Numbered from the stretch's first letter, positions 13,001-21,895 are shown. The stretch is DNA of 64,000 nt from Beta vulgaris subsp. vulgaris (GCF_026745355.1 NC_079206.1:5353044-5417043), one strand, 5' to 3'. Numbers and translations are program-made. The notes: generated by a model not told the origin, from the sequence alone.

Positions 13001-13891
13001 TAATGGATATCCACTTGGGTGGTGGAGCGGATGTGGGTATAACCTTATACCCACGTGGGCGGAGGTGGATATGGAAACTTTTACCCGCCATGGTTGGCGG
13101 GTAGGTGGTGGGTATGGAAAATTTAGGTGGAGGTGGGTGTGGATTTAGGGGTATCCGCATCCGCCCCGCCCATTTGCCATCCCTAAGAGGAAGTACTCCC
13201 TCTGTTTTCTTTTTACATTCTCATTTTGATGTGCGCGTTTATCATTGCACTTCTTTGAACTTAAATTCTTTCATTATATATTAGTAAAAATTATAAAGAT
13301 TGAATATCAATAAAGTACTACTAAAGACAATTGAGAAGATTTTCTCTAAATATGAATAATATCAAAATTACAAGTGGAAAAGATAAGAATAAAAAAGTAA
13401 GTCAGAAGGTAATTGGTTTGACGTATTTGGTCATATTATTTAACAAGAGTCAGGTTGTGCCAAAATCGTGTAAGATAATAACTAGCTAGTCATCAATATT
13501 TCTGTAGATCATGTCAAGTACTCGATAGATTAAAATTACACAAATTGGCATCCAAAACAATGCTTAGCTTATTCAAATACTGGTATAAGCAAGAGACTAA
13601 GAATATTTGCATGATCCAACAAAAAATGGGTTAAAAAGGTATGTAAGAATCACCTGCCAAGGCATCTAAGAGAGTGGACTTGCCACAACCAGAAGGACCC
13701 ATGACTGCCAAAACCTCTCCTGGCTCTGCATATCCGGTTAGCCCCTTCACAATCGGCAACGGCTCTGATCCGAAGGCGGCACTATTACCATCATTTGGCG
13801 CCGTTACACAGAGATCCTTCCACGTTAACCAAATACCTCCTGATCTGCTATCCTTATCTGGTAAAACCCCTATATCTATCGCAGATTCCAT
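1709..13891 (-). CDS. ABCG1-like: ABCG1/ABCG11-like half-size ABC transporter, 5' part of gene (7 exons, truncated by window edge)
   Basis: Plasma-membrane half-transporters of this clade (one ABC domain, then six membrane segments) dimerise and export lipidic compounds such as wax, cutin or suberin precursors. Seven minus-strand exons join in frame: 13891-13654, 6283-6204, 4249-3785, 2506-2420, 2315-2202, 2058-1867 and 1795-1709, giving about 421 codons. Visible are Walker [10 protein letters not shown] (residues 65-73), the Q-loop AYVAQDD (107-113), the signature SISGGQKRR (about 170-178), Walker [13 protein letters not shown], the H-loop SLHQPS, then [19 protein letters not shown] and [12 protein letters not shown]. 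All introns have GT-AG ends; intron 1 is phase 1, the rest phase 0. The ATG at 13891 follows an in-frame TGA. Family members are usually 600-700 aa, so the C-terminal membrane region should lie left of position 1. No exon breaks were seen. Clade assignment is good; the exact orthologue and substrate are unknown. Confidence 0.9.
1867..2058 (-). CDS. ABCG1-like: ABCG exon 6 (first membrane segment)
   Basis: These 64 codons include [37 protein letters not shown] and the hydrophobic ICMCLGILF segment, the start of the ABC2-type membrane domain. The acceptor is cctgtag and the donor gtaaaa. It joins exon 7 through a 71-bp intron. Confidence 0.9.
2202..2315 (-). CDS. ABCG1-like: ABCG exon 5
   Basis: These 38 codons include [15 protein letters not shown], matching the linker segment (I-KSYKSS---QVQ) of ABCG1-type proteins. 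The acceptor is agtacag and the donor gtaaga. Introns 4 and 5 are short (104 and 143 bp). Confidence 0.82.
2420..2506 (-). CDS. ABCG1-like: ABCG exon 4
   Basis: These 29 codons include [20 protein letters not shown], the conserved FPCP...NPSDH stretch after the ABC domain. The acceptor is gttcgcag and the donor gtaagc. The exon is phase 0 at both ends and joins exon 3 without a frame change. Confidence 0.88.
2959..3215. mobile_element. Stowaway MITE
   Basis: The termini are inverted repeats of about 21 bp beginning ctccctccgtttcat, nearly perfect, flanked by TA on both sides (2957-2958 and 3216-3217), the Stowaway (Tc1/mariner) target. The 257-bp body is AT-rich and non-coding. It lies in ABCG intron 3. 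Confidence 0.82.
3216..3784. other. Remainder of ABCG intron 3
   Basis: AT-rich non-coding DNA. A sequence near 3299 resembles a second MITE terminus (ccctcggtccaagaataatc), but no matching right end is certain. No exon is supported here. Confidence 0.45.
3785..4249 (-). CDS. ABCG1-like: ABCG exon 3 (Q-loop, signature, Walker B, H-loop)
   Basis: This 155-codon exon runs from [10 protein letters not shown] to FGSTPDAYT. It contains the ABC signature SGGQKRRVS, Walker [17 protein letters not shown] and the switch histidine in [13 protein letters not shown]. The acceptor is gaaccag and the donor gtacgc. The signature has Q where ABCG11 proteins often have E; both occur in ABCG proteins. Confidence 0.93.
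4432..4746 (+). other. Unrecognised 104-codon ORF inside ABCG intron 2, opposite strand
   Basis: The stretch is clearly more GC-rich and protein-like than its surroundings. The predicted product contains [18 protein letters not shown] followed by a basic, helix-forming segment ([18 protein letters not shown]) that could form a coiled coil. I do not recognise the family. It could be the last exon of a gene or transposase fragment carried in by an element. No start context, promoter or splice partner is evident, so it is probably not an independent gene. Confidence 0.35.
5237..5585. mobile_element. Possible MITE with imperfect inverted ends
   Basis: The left end reads gttgtttggcaattgg and the right end contains gccattaactaaacatgg, the pattern of short inverted termini seen in many plant MITEs. 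Ends are imperfect and the target duplication is unclear. The 4747-6203 remainder of ABCG intron 2 shows nothing else recognisable. Confidence 0.35.
6204..6283 (-). CDS. ABCG1-like: ABCG exon 2
   Basis: This 80-bp exon encodes the [18 protein letters not shown] part of the ABC domain and ends at AFGTS. The acceptor is ttaacag and the donor gtgagt. It restores the frame from exon 1 (2 + 26 codons). It sits about 7.4 kb from exon 1 because intron 1 has filled with transposable elements. Confidence 0.88.
6443..6732 (+). mobile_element. Miniature TRIM retrotransposon with 71-72 bp LTRs
   Basis: Two direct copies of a 71-72 bp sequence (6443-6513 and 6661-6732), each containing cctcaaccatcagctta and ending ctttgaca, flank about 147 bp. 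The primer-binding site tggtatcaagagcc follows the left copy directly and a polypurine tract (cagggggcg) precedes the right copy. No coding capacity. The target duplication is not clean: catta precedes the element but lies 4 bases beyond the right end. It sits in ABCG intron 1. Confidence 0.75.
6968..7022. repeat. (AT)n microsatellite
   Basis: About 27 uninterrupted AT units within intron 1 of the ABCG gene. Confidence 0.95.
7281..7582 (-). repeat. 3' LTR of the minus-strand TRIM/LARD element
   Basis: 302 bp, beginning TG and ending CA on the plus strand, adjoining the target copy gtatg at 7276-7280. The polypurine tract lies immediately to its right. Confidence 0.9.
7965..9681. mobile_element. 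Non-autonomous CACTA transposon
   Basis: The ends are inverted: cactagtagaaaaaggacaa at the left and the complement of cactagtacagaaaaggcaa at the right, each followed by TTTGCG. A 3-bp target duplication atg flanks it (7962-7964 and 9682-9684). The first 250 bp and last 280 bp are packed with TTTGCGTCGCA motifs in both orientations, the expected subterminal transposase-binding repeats. The 1.7-kb body has no transposase; its middle holds a CT-rich tract and T-rich sequence that may be captured gene DNA. It is nested in the LTR element at 7281-10061. Confidence 0.93.
9765..10061 (-). repeat. 5' LTR of the minus-strand TRIM/LARD element
   Basis: 297 bp, followed by the second gtatg. The initiator-tRNA-Met-like primer site lies immediately to its left on the minus strand (about 9751-9764). 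Confidence 0.9.
10105..11693. mobile_element. Stowaway-like foldback element with CACC/GGTGG arms, host to a TRIM
   Basis: Inverted ends of about 25 bp (cttcttccatttctttttac at the left, the matching complement at the right), each beside TA, bound a body whose left arm is CACCAC-rich (10260-10450) and right arm GGTGG-rich (11450-11530). The TRIM at 10806-11374 is nested inside. Removing it leaves about 1.0 kb without coding potential. Confidence 0.6.
10806..11374 (-). mobile_element. TRIM retrotransposon, 569 bp
   Basis: LTRs of 205 and 202 bp (10806-11010 and 11173-11374), very similar, begin TGTTAA and end CAACA on the plus strand. A perfect 5-bp target duplication catcc flanks the element (10801-10805 and 11375-11379). 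On the minus strand the primer site tggtatcagagcccggg adjoins the LTR at 11173, and a polypurine tract (gtgagggggtg) adjoins the other. The 162-bp interior cannot encode protein. It is minus-oriented, and its target copies are intact. Confidence 0.93.
12200..12580. mobile_element. Stowaway-like MITE, cut at its end by a hAT element
   Basis: The left end (ttcctccgtggtcttttta) and the right end (aaaaatagaggaagta) are imperfect inverted repeats of Stowaway type. The right end also forms the 8-bp target of the hAT element at 12581-13185. Boundaries are approximate. The interval 11694-12199 to its left is AT-rich intron DNA with a poly-A run near 12070 and no recognised feature. Confidence 0.5.
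12581..13185. mobile_element. Non-autonomous hAT element with repeat-built body
   Basis: The ends are inverted (tagggatggca at the left, tgccatcccta at the right) with a perfect 8-bp target duplication agaggaag (12573-12580 and 13186-13193), diagnostic of hAT. The 605-bp body is mostly degenerate GGTGGGTATGGATATG-like units and their complements. The small ORFs here are readings of this repeat. It is in ABCG intron 1. Confidence 0.92.
13654..13891 (-). CDS. ABCG1-like: ABCG exon 1 (start codon and Walker A)
   Basis: It encodes residues 1-79 plus the first base of codon 80. It contains the LTWKDLCVT strand, [20 protein letters not shown] and [10 protein letters not shown]. The donor follows GCAG (phase 1), and exon 2 supplies the rest of the glycine codon of LAGRLASN. 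The frame is closed by TGA just upstream of the ATG. Confidence 0.9.
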
Positions 13892-13927
13892 TTCCGCTGC
13901 TCAATCTATCCTTATCTGGTAAAACCC
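13848..13927. repeat. 22-bp direct repeat around the ABCG start codon
   Basis: The sequence ctatccttatctggtaaaac and its next two bases occur at 13848-13869, inside exon 1, and again at 13906-13927, just upstream of the ATG, 58 bp apart. One copy therefore encodes residues 8-14 of the transporter and the other lies in the leader. Confidence 0.85.
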
Positions 13928-14301
13928 ATATATAGTTTTCTTAAATAGTAAGTAATGGAGGTCCTAAGGTATGCATATATAATTGCTACTGTGAACTGTC
14001 ATAAGTTATGACTTTTAAGCTAACAATGTTCCTTAAATATAAAAAGACATCGTTATGCACATATGTTAGTGAACGACGTGCAGGCATAAAGGCAATACTG
14101 CGTAGCCCACGTCAGAATCATGCATACAAAACATACTTTTACCAACGATTTGCTTAGATTGATGCTTAACAAAAGAAACCAAAGATTTTCAAACAATCGG
14201 GTTTTCCATGACTAATCTTTCGAATTTGTAAGTTGTTTTTTCATCACTGTAATGGATTTGAATCTGCATATGTATAATATGTGAATTTTTTTAAAAAAAA
14301 A
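13892..14301 (-). promoter_or_regulatory. Presumed ABCG promoter and leader region
   Basis: This is the DNA directly upstream of the ABCG start codon. Minus-strand TATA-like stretches occur near 14030-14040 (ttttatattt) and around 13930. No single TATA box or start site can be fixed. The region ends at a transposon from about 14302, so proximal control should lie within about 400 bp unless the element contributes. Confidence 0.35.
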
Positions 14302-16395
14302 ATTAATTTTTTAATAATCCAATCTTTGGACCGTTAACTCAAAATAATCCAACCTTTTGATTATTTTTTAATAATCCGGCCTTTTAACATTATCTGCTCA
14401 TTTTGAACCGTTATCTGTTGAAACAGGTTGATTCCTAGGAGAACGAGTTAATCTCACACGTGTCTCGTTCCGATTTAATTAATTAATTTAAATTTAAATT
14501 AACTTACTTAAAACAAATAACTACCAACACCACCACCAGGGCACCACTGCCAACACACCACCACCAAGGCACAACTGCCAACCACCAACAAAAACACTAA
14601 CCACCCCCATTTCGGCCCACACCACCACCAACCACCATGATACAACCTAGTGGCAGATCCAGAAATTGAGCCACGTGGGTTCGGAGTAAACATAAATTTC
14701 AAATTACATTTTATCATCCATAGTTACATTTTTTAATAAAAAGTAAAACTTTCAACAACTATATCTAACAAAGCTTTCATTCTTTATTACATTGTAACAA
14801 AAGATTAAAAAATATTGTACTAACAAAAGGTTATCAATATCTTATAAACAAATACAAAGTTATAAAACGAACTATGGATTGAGTACCAATTATTAAGATA
14901 GTTTTCATTAAATCAAACTATCCATTAAGTATTGAAAGTAATTATAGATCTAAGATATGAAACAATGAAAAAAAAAATATTAGCAACTAGCACACTTTTT
15001 ATTACATGTCATATAAATATCTGAGCAATGAATCAAAAAATTAACATAGTATTTCACTTAGTGCATGATTAATTGGAGAACGGGAAGAGAACGGAAAATA
15101 ACCTAGGTTCATTACCTTTTGATGTATTAATACTTGGTTGGAGGGTGAGATTTATAGATATAAAAGAGACTTAATTAATGAAGGGAGGATTAAAAAATGA
15201 AAATTAAAGACCAAAAAATGAAACATAAACTATAGACCTTTAGTAACAAAAGATAAGGAAAAAAGCGAAAGAAAAAACAAAAGAACAAAAAAAAAACAAA
15301 AAAAACAAAAAAAACAACTCCTCTAAGGAGTAGACACCGCGACCCAAAAAAAAATTAACAAAAAACAACAACTCGGCCTATATGGAGTAGAACCCGCGAC
15401 CTTGAGACAATTTATCATGCTGACTTTACCGCTGAGGCAGATTACAATGCAATGAGAAATTACGCGTATTTATCACATATCCATTCTTTATTTTCTTTAT
15501 TTTTCAGTTTTTACTCCGGATCCGCATGGGTTCGGTTGAACCTACTGAACCCACGCTGAATATGCCACTGATATAGCCGCACAAACTCCCTCCCCACTGC
15601 GTGCGATACCACGACATAACCAGCCACCCCTGCGAGCACCAGCATTCCCGGGACCACCATTCACCCCTCCGAGCACCACCACTCCCGAAACCACTTTTCC
15701 CCTTCGACCAGCCCCACATTCTTAAACCATCATCAATTCCTCACCGCCATCTTCAACTTCAATAGTTGTAATGTTGAAAAACGTATTAAATAAAAAATCA
15801 AAAATCACAAAATGAAGCTGAATCGAAAGACATAAATTAGTGGTAAAAAAGCGATTACCTAACGAATTCGATTCCCACCGTCAGAATTCAGTATGAACTT
15901 TGTATTTACCAACGTTACAGCCCAATGCTGATAATCGAAAACTGAAATTAATTTGATTGTTAGTAGGTTGGGGTGGGAGTGGATGTGGGGGATGGGTTGT
16001 TCATCGAGGGGGGGAGGTGCCTGCGGGGGGTGGGGAGTTGTTCGCAGGGGGTTGGAAAGGGTTTTTCGCTAGAAGTGTGGGAGGGGTTGTTGGGGGGGGG
16101 GGGGTTGAGTGGTTGCAGCTGACAGGGAATAAGATGGGGGTGGCCACAGGCCCAGGTGGTAGAAGTTGTTGGTGACTGATGAGCTAGGGGAGATGGGGTG
16201 AAATAAAGGAGAGAGATTAGACAACAAGGGAGAAAAATGAAGATGAAAAATTAATTTTATCATTTCATCAAGTAACCGATTTTATGGTTCAAAATGAGAG
16301 CATAGTATTAAAATGTCGGATTATTAAAAAATAATCAAAAGATTGGATCATTTTGAGAGAATGGCACAAAAATTGGATAATTAAAATAATTTTTC
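14302..16395. mobile_element. Long-inverted-repeat element (MULE-like or foldback)
   Basis: Arms at 14302-14410 and 16275-16395 are about 110-bp inverted repeats, roughly 80% alike by eye, sharing ttttgattattttttaata and attttgaacc. Inward lie a CCACCA-rich stretch (14525-14640) and GGTGGG/GGGGTTG-rich DNA (15960-16160). No transposase or clean target duplication is visible. A hAT relic (14648-15570) is nested inside. Long arms suggest a Mutator-like element, but this is not proven. Confidence 0.6.
14648..15570. mobile_element. hAT relic
   Basis: The ends tagtggcagatccag and gaatatgccactg are imperfect inverted repeats. Flanking octamers atacaacc and atatagcc match at 6 of 8 positions, consistent with an aged hAT duplication. 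The body is A-rich and non-coding, with a tRNA-like internal-promoter motif pair near 15384-15445. Confidence 0.55.
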
Positions 16396-17615
16396 TTTTA
16401 TTTATTGAGTTAAATTTGCGGAATCTTTGAGACTAGACCAAGATTTTCTGAGACTTTGGATGTTATTGGAATTTGGATATAGAAAGAGGGAATTGTGGGA
16501 ATCAAGCTTTTGGAGGAATCGGTATTACAGTAGCTTGTGTTACGATTAACTAAAATAATGAGCAATAGCTCATCAAGTTCATATAATAATAATCTAACAA
16601 TGTTATATATTAATATAATAACTTTGTTTTGGTATGCATGAGTGGATTAGAAAGTCACAGTCAAACTTTATTTTGATAATAAAGAATCAACCAAAAGAAG
16701 TATGATGATGGGCAGGATGTTAATTGAGATTAGTCAGAATAAATTCCAAAGAATCATTCTAGTCATGCAAAGAAGTGGGGATCATGTTCTCAAAATAAGA
16801 TCATCTCAGCTGCCATTTTTGCTGGGATTTATCTGGTGGGCTAGGAATGAGAAGAAGTCGAATTAAATTGTTTGGACACTTGAGAAGATTCTACAACTGT
16901 TAGAAAATGGATAGTGTAGCGTTTGATAAATGCTGAATAAGTCAATGAAATAATAAAAACGAGATAAACGATAAAGAAAATAAACAACAAGAATACAGGG
17001 ATGTACGTGGTTTCTCAAATTAGTCCTACGTTCACATGTGGAGGATTCAAGAACTTCTTCACTATAATGGACAAAAACAAAGATAATACATACACAAGGA
17101 GTTCTTAAATTCTAATGGCTTAAAGTGTGTCAAAGAATGATCACCGAAAGGGTCCTTTTATAACATAAGAAAATCCTAATAAACCATAGAACATCTCCTA
17201 GTATAACTCTAATGATAGCTTAATTAACCTAGGGTTCAAAATATATAATAACCTGTGAAAAAACGTGTTGCCCGGTCAACCGGGCCAACCCGTCCGGTCA
17301 GGCCAAAACGCGCCCCGGTCGGGCGAAATTCAACTTCTTACAATTCTTCATAAAACAATGTCTCATTTCTTAGCAGAGTTGTGCATATGACCTATCGTTG
17401 GAAAGCTCTTGAAACAAGCTATCACCTCCAATTTGAATCACAATAAAACCATTTATATATTGAGAGATATTGGTATTCAAAATCAGTCTTATATCATTTT
17501 TTCAAAATTTTAAGTCACAAATAACACCAACAAATGAAGAATATTCTGATAGTTAGAGTGTATGTTATGCCCAATAGAATTACAGTGAAAGATAGGGAAT
17601 GGATTGATATGTAAG
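16396..17615. other. Unassigned DNA with a GC-rich CCGGTC palindrome cluster
   Basis: AT-rich non-coding DNA. At 17265-17330 a short GC-rich island carries repeated CCGGTC/GACCGG and GGTCGGGCG motifs. The stretch around 16980-17130 (tacgtggtttctcaa, then cacatgtggaggattcaag) resembles 62960-63060, suggesting both belong to one repeat family. No gene is supported. Confidence 0.45.
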
Positions 17616-18228
17616 TAGACCTGGCAATCGGACCAATCGGATCGGATTCGGACCGGACCAATTCAGATCGGACCGTTTTCGGATCAAGTTGCATTCGGAC
17701 TGGGATCGGACCGAATCGGACCGTTTCGGATTGGGTCATCGTTCGGACTATTATTTCGGATCGGAATCGGACCGGACCAATTCAGATCGGACCGTTTTCG
17801 GATCAAGTTACATTCGGACCTGATCAGATCGTTTCAGATTGGGTCATCGTTCGGACTATTATTTCGGATCGGAATCGGAATATGGTGGAATGAATGGAAT
17901 ACTTATGCCAATGATATTTTTTTATATAAAATAACGGGTAAGTTTCGGGTATTTCGGATCAAAGCCAAATCGAAACCAATAATTTCGGATCGGTTTACCT
18001 TTGGGTCGGATCAGGTCGGATCAGTTTCGGATCGGGTAAGATTATATCGGATCATTCGGATTTCGGATGCGTTTCGGATCAAGATTATTTCGGATCGGGA
18101 TTCGGACCGGATCGGGACCGTTTCGGATTCGGATCAAAGTTCAGACCGTCTCGTTCGGACCCAGATCGGACCACGGATCGGATATTTCGGACCGGATTTT
18201 CGGATCAGGACCAACTTTGCCAGGTCTA
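17616..18228. mobile_element. Non-autonomous hAT element built of CGGATCGG repeats
   Basis: Inverted ends tagacctggcaa and ttgccaggtcta are flanked by a perfect 8-bp target duplication tatgtaag (17608-17615 and 18229-18236). The 613-bp body is a degenerate array of CGGATC, CGGACC and TTTCGGAT motifs, with a longer duplicated block near 17650-17870. It has no coding capacity. Confidence 0.93.
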
Positions 18229-18326
18229 TATGTAAGGAACAGATGATATATAGCTTTTTTTTTTCCTTCCTTTAATTTGAGGAGGCGGGACGCCAACTTA
18301 ATTGGTTTGCTCCTATTGGTATAGGA

Positions 18327-18356
18327 ATTAGGTTAGGTTAGGTTAGGTTAGGTTAG
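18327..18356. repeat. Short (TTAGG)5 tandem repeat
   Basis: Five TTAGG units follow a short GC-rich stretch. This is not the plant telomere unit TTTAGGG and is best treated as a microsatellite. Confidence 0.85.
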
Positions 18357-20987
18357 TTGTAATTGTTTCTTGGTGTGAACATATACCTTTCTTACCTAGC
18401 ACAAAAAATTGGTACGAATATTATGTTATGTTGGACATTTTGGTATTTCATACTTCTATTAGATTTTAAAATCTGTAACTTTTACCAAAAAAAAAATATT
18501 GTAATTTTGGGGATTTTGGTACTCTATATTACAAAGCTTTGTCAAGCCTATTATGATCGCTTTTGTAGATACATAATTGTATCTCTTTATTTAATGATCT
18601 GATGATGTAACATATCGTTGTCTTAATTGGTTCGACTCAAGGGCATAGTAGTCTGAAAACCCATTTAAAACCATTTCGCAAAGTGTCAAAGTCATATTTT
18701 AAAGCCCAATTAATTATTCATAATAATTAATTGTATTTGTGCCCAATTCTTTGAAAAGCTCAATAAATTTATACTTCATTTCTTTTCATAAAAAAAATTT
18801 TAAAAGAATATTTTTTATAAGTTAAAATCAGATTATATCCCGTAAATCAGATATCCATAGTAAAAAAATAAAAGAGAATATTTTAGAAATCAAAAAACTG
18901 TCAAGACGTGTCAGAAACAAGCTTTGTGCTGAGCGTAGCTAACTGCGCCGAGCGCACGTGTCTTGACACGTGGGCTTCCACGTAATCTGCGTCTAGAGCA
19001 CAACATGTGCCAAGCACACCAGAATTGCAACGTAGACTTCTGTTTCATGTAGAGTCCTGCGACAAGAGCAGTTCTCTACTTGAGACGCGAAATTTCTTTC
19101 TTATCTTTTTCAAAACGTGTGCCACGTGTACACTTTTTATTGGGCTTGCTGCTCCATGCGCTTGACACGTCAACTGCGCTAGGCGCAACTGGTGCATGAG
19201 ACGCAGTTCTGTTTTCCTTATAAACAGGCCTTGTGTCATTAAGAACGGACTATTTCACATAACACTCGACAAATACTTTACGAATACCTTTTTACGAACT
19301 ACAAAACCTTCCTACGAAATTCACACCTTTCAAACACAAATACATTCAATCTACATACATTCATACATTCAGATTTTCAAGCTTCACAATTGCTCGTCTC
19401 GAAAGTTGTCAATCTTATAGACCCAAGCCACGGGATAATCCTAAGGGTCCTTAAATAAATTCTCTATTTTTATATTGAAGTTACTAACTGTTAGTTTCTT
19501 GATGTAGATCTTAAATATAGAATTGTCCAACTGTATATTCTAACCCCTTTTCTATGCTTTATTTCATATTATATTTATTCATGTCATTTGTATATTATAT
19601 GTTTTCCTGATCAATCTATGCATATTATATGATTGTCCTGCTTTATGCTTTAATCACCCACAGGTTATTCTTGTTAATGAAAGACCTAAAGAACTGTTCT
19701 GATATTAACCAGATTAATTTGAAAAACCTACTAGGTTTCTTGTAATATTGATTGCATAATAACATGTCACTAAAAAATAGTGTTTTATGTGTTTCTTGAA
19801 CCAATTTGCTAGACTAATTATTTTTAGGGTGTACAAAATATTACAAGAGTATATGATTATTCTTTGCCATAAAATTTGCAGTGAATCGGTATTTAGTAGA
19901 GGCAAACTTTGGGTGAATGTGGTTCATTATGACTATATTTGTACTCCCACCTTAAACTCAATCCTTGGTTCATTTTGACTATCTATGGAGTCAGGACAGG
20001 GAAATCTACATTGGATAATTTGTCCCTACGATTTTCCCATATCCAATTAGGGTTTATAATTCTTCCTAAAAAGAATTGTTGACGACTTTAAAACAACTTT
20101 TGACGACTTTAAAACAACTTTCAATAAAAACTTTACAGTGGGTATTCAAATCTTAGTCAAATCTAATACATGCTCACACCGCGTAGGTGAAATAAAAACA
20201 CGCCTACAACTTTCTTTACAATTTCTATTATATATGGGATCTCCTGACCCTTTGGTGTCGACCCTTATTTACCTAAATTCCTCAACTACAAATAAGAATT
20301 ACATAATCTACCAGCTTATAAATTTTCTAAAAAAGTAAAATAAGAAAGAAAAAAAATAGGGGAAATAAATTACAGATCCTAAAATACCCATTAGTTACTT
20401 CCAGTCTTCCACAATTTACCACTAAAATAACTAAAAAAAAACCTCACTTGAAACACGACAGATTTTTTTCATCTTGTTCCTCTTTCCAACCATCAATTAA
20501 CTGCAAAACCTCCTATTTTGCTTCCTCATCATTTCTTCCTCAATAAACTGAAAATTCTCCATTCTTCCCCTTTCTTTCTTGCTCTCAAATCCCCTACATA
20601 ATTATAAACTAAAAATTAACAACTGTTTATCACAAAGCATAAAAACCTTGATTGCCTATAATATTTGTACAATATACATCATTCATTTTTCGTGTAAATT
20701 TTATTCAGGGTAATTCATGCAAAAAACATTGTAATCCGAGAGAACCCAAACAATTGATGAAGGAGCACTCAAACAGTTACAACGATTCTAAGGTATTTCT
20801 TACTTCTCTAACACATTCTATCTTTCGCTAATGAGAGATAAAAACAATTAGGAATATAAATCAAAATACAATTTCATTGGGGTTTGCGATTGAATATGAA
20901 AACAAAAATCAAAATTTTATCATATAGATTAAACATAACATATGAATTATGTGGGATTTTGTGTCATTTTTATGCAAAAAAATCACA
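18357..20987. other. Unassigned DNA
   Basis: No gene can be supported. A GC-richer stretch at 18900-19220 contains related GAGCGCA/GCGCAACT-like motifs and leads to a TATA-like tataaac near 19220, so a decayed LTR or promoter is possible. At 20090-20125 the phrase gacgactttaaaacaactt is tandemly duplicated. A short ATG frame at 20757 runs into a GT, but nothing downstream continues it. Confidence 0.4.
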
Positions 20988-21341
20988 CTCCCTCCGTCCC
21001 AAAATATAGTTCCTGATTCTATTTTTGACGGGAATTAAGGTAAGTAGAATCTAAGAGGGATATCGAAGATTTTTTGTTTATTTAAATAAATGTTGTATGG
21101 AAAAAGATTATTTTAGGAGAGAGAATGGAAAATAATTGGTGAAAGAGCATTAATTATAACACTTGGGTTGAATAAACAAAGCAAAAAACTAATTTCAAGA
21201 TGCAAATAAATGATGGGGACACAAATACACAATATTTCTAGGTGAATTACGGAAAAATGTAGAACTAAAAATATGAAAATAGAAACTATATTTCGGGACA
21301 TCCAAAATGAAAATAGGAACTATATTTTAGGAAGGAGGAAG
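20988..21341. mobile_element. Stowaway-like MITE
   Basis: The left end ctccctccgtcccaaaatat and the right end, the complement of cttcctccttcctaaaatat, are imperfect inverted repeats. TA follows the right end; the left flank is CA, so the target copy has changed. The right terminus is partly duplicated (actatattt at 21283-21330). No coding capacity. Confidence 0.7.
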
Positions 21342-21796
21342 TAGTTATCACCATAATAATTCAACCAAGCAATTTATCCGTGATAATTTTAATAGAACAT
21401 AAAATCTATAACAACTATGAAACCCAAGTAGATTTCAGTTTAACAACGATATAAGTGTTTTCAAGTTTTCACCTTTCCTAAAAAAATCATAACATCATTC
21501 AACCCTAATAAAATTTGTTGCGTGGAAATATTAATTCAACCCTAATAATTTGCGAGAATTTATCATTATACTAAAGAATAAATGTCATTGCAAAAGAAAA
21601 ACAAAGAGATTTTAAACTCACCTTATATTGAAATCTGCTATTGTTGTAATCTGAAATTTATATTTCAATCGAAATTCGAAAAACAGGGAGAAAGGGTCGC
21701 CGGCTAGCAATGCTGAGACATAGGAGGCCGTCAGAGTCTCGGTTGTTGCGCTAGTTGCGGTGGCATTGGACGTCAAAACCGTGACGCGCGGGGACG

Positions 21797-21876
21797 ATGC
21801 GCTGCTGCTTGAAGCTTGTGGTTTTACGCGAATACCCCAATTTGCGTAAAACCACAAGCTTCAAGCAGTAGTGCAT
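21797..21876. repeat. Near-perfect 33-bp inverted repeat (hairpin)
   Basis: Arms at 21797-21829 and 21844-21876 pair at 31 of 33 positions around a 14-base loop. The central 25 pairs, including cttgaagcttgtggtttta, are perfect. It is outside any recognised element and abuts the Harbinger MITE at 21896. The loop and arms lie in unassigned sequence with a locally higher GC content. Confidence 0.9.
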
Positions 21877-21895
21877 TGACATAAGATACCTTTGA

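Noticed and set aside
12476..13160. Minus-strand ORFs rich in Pro, Tyr and Thr
   Set aside because: They translate the short repeats of the hAT element at 12581-13185.
18327..18356. Telomere-like repeat
   Set aside because: The unit is TTAGG, not the plant TTTAGGG, and there are only five copies.
20757..20795. ATG followed by a short frame and GT, suggesting a first exon
   Set aside because: No downstream exon or family similarity supports it.
21618..21857. Minus-strand Ser/Thr-rich 79-codon ORF
   Set aside because: It overlaps one arm and the loop of the hairpin and shows no family motif; could be chance in a GC-richer stretch.
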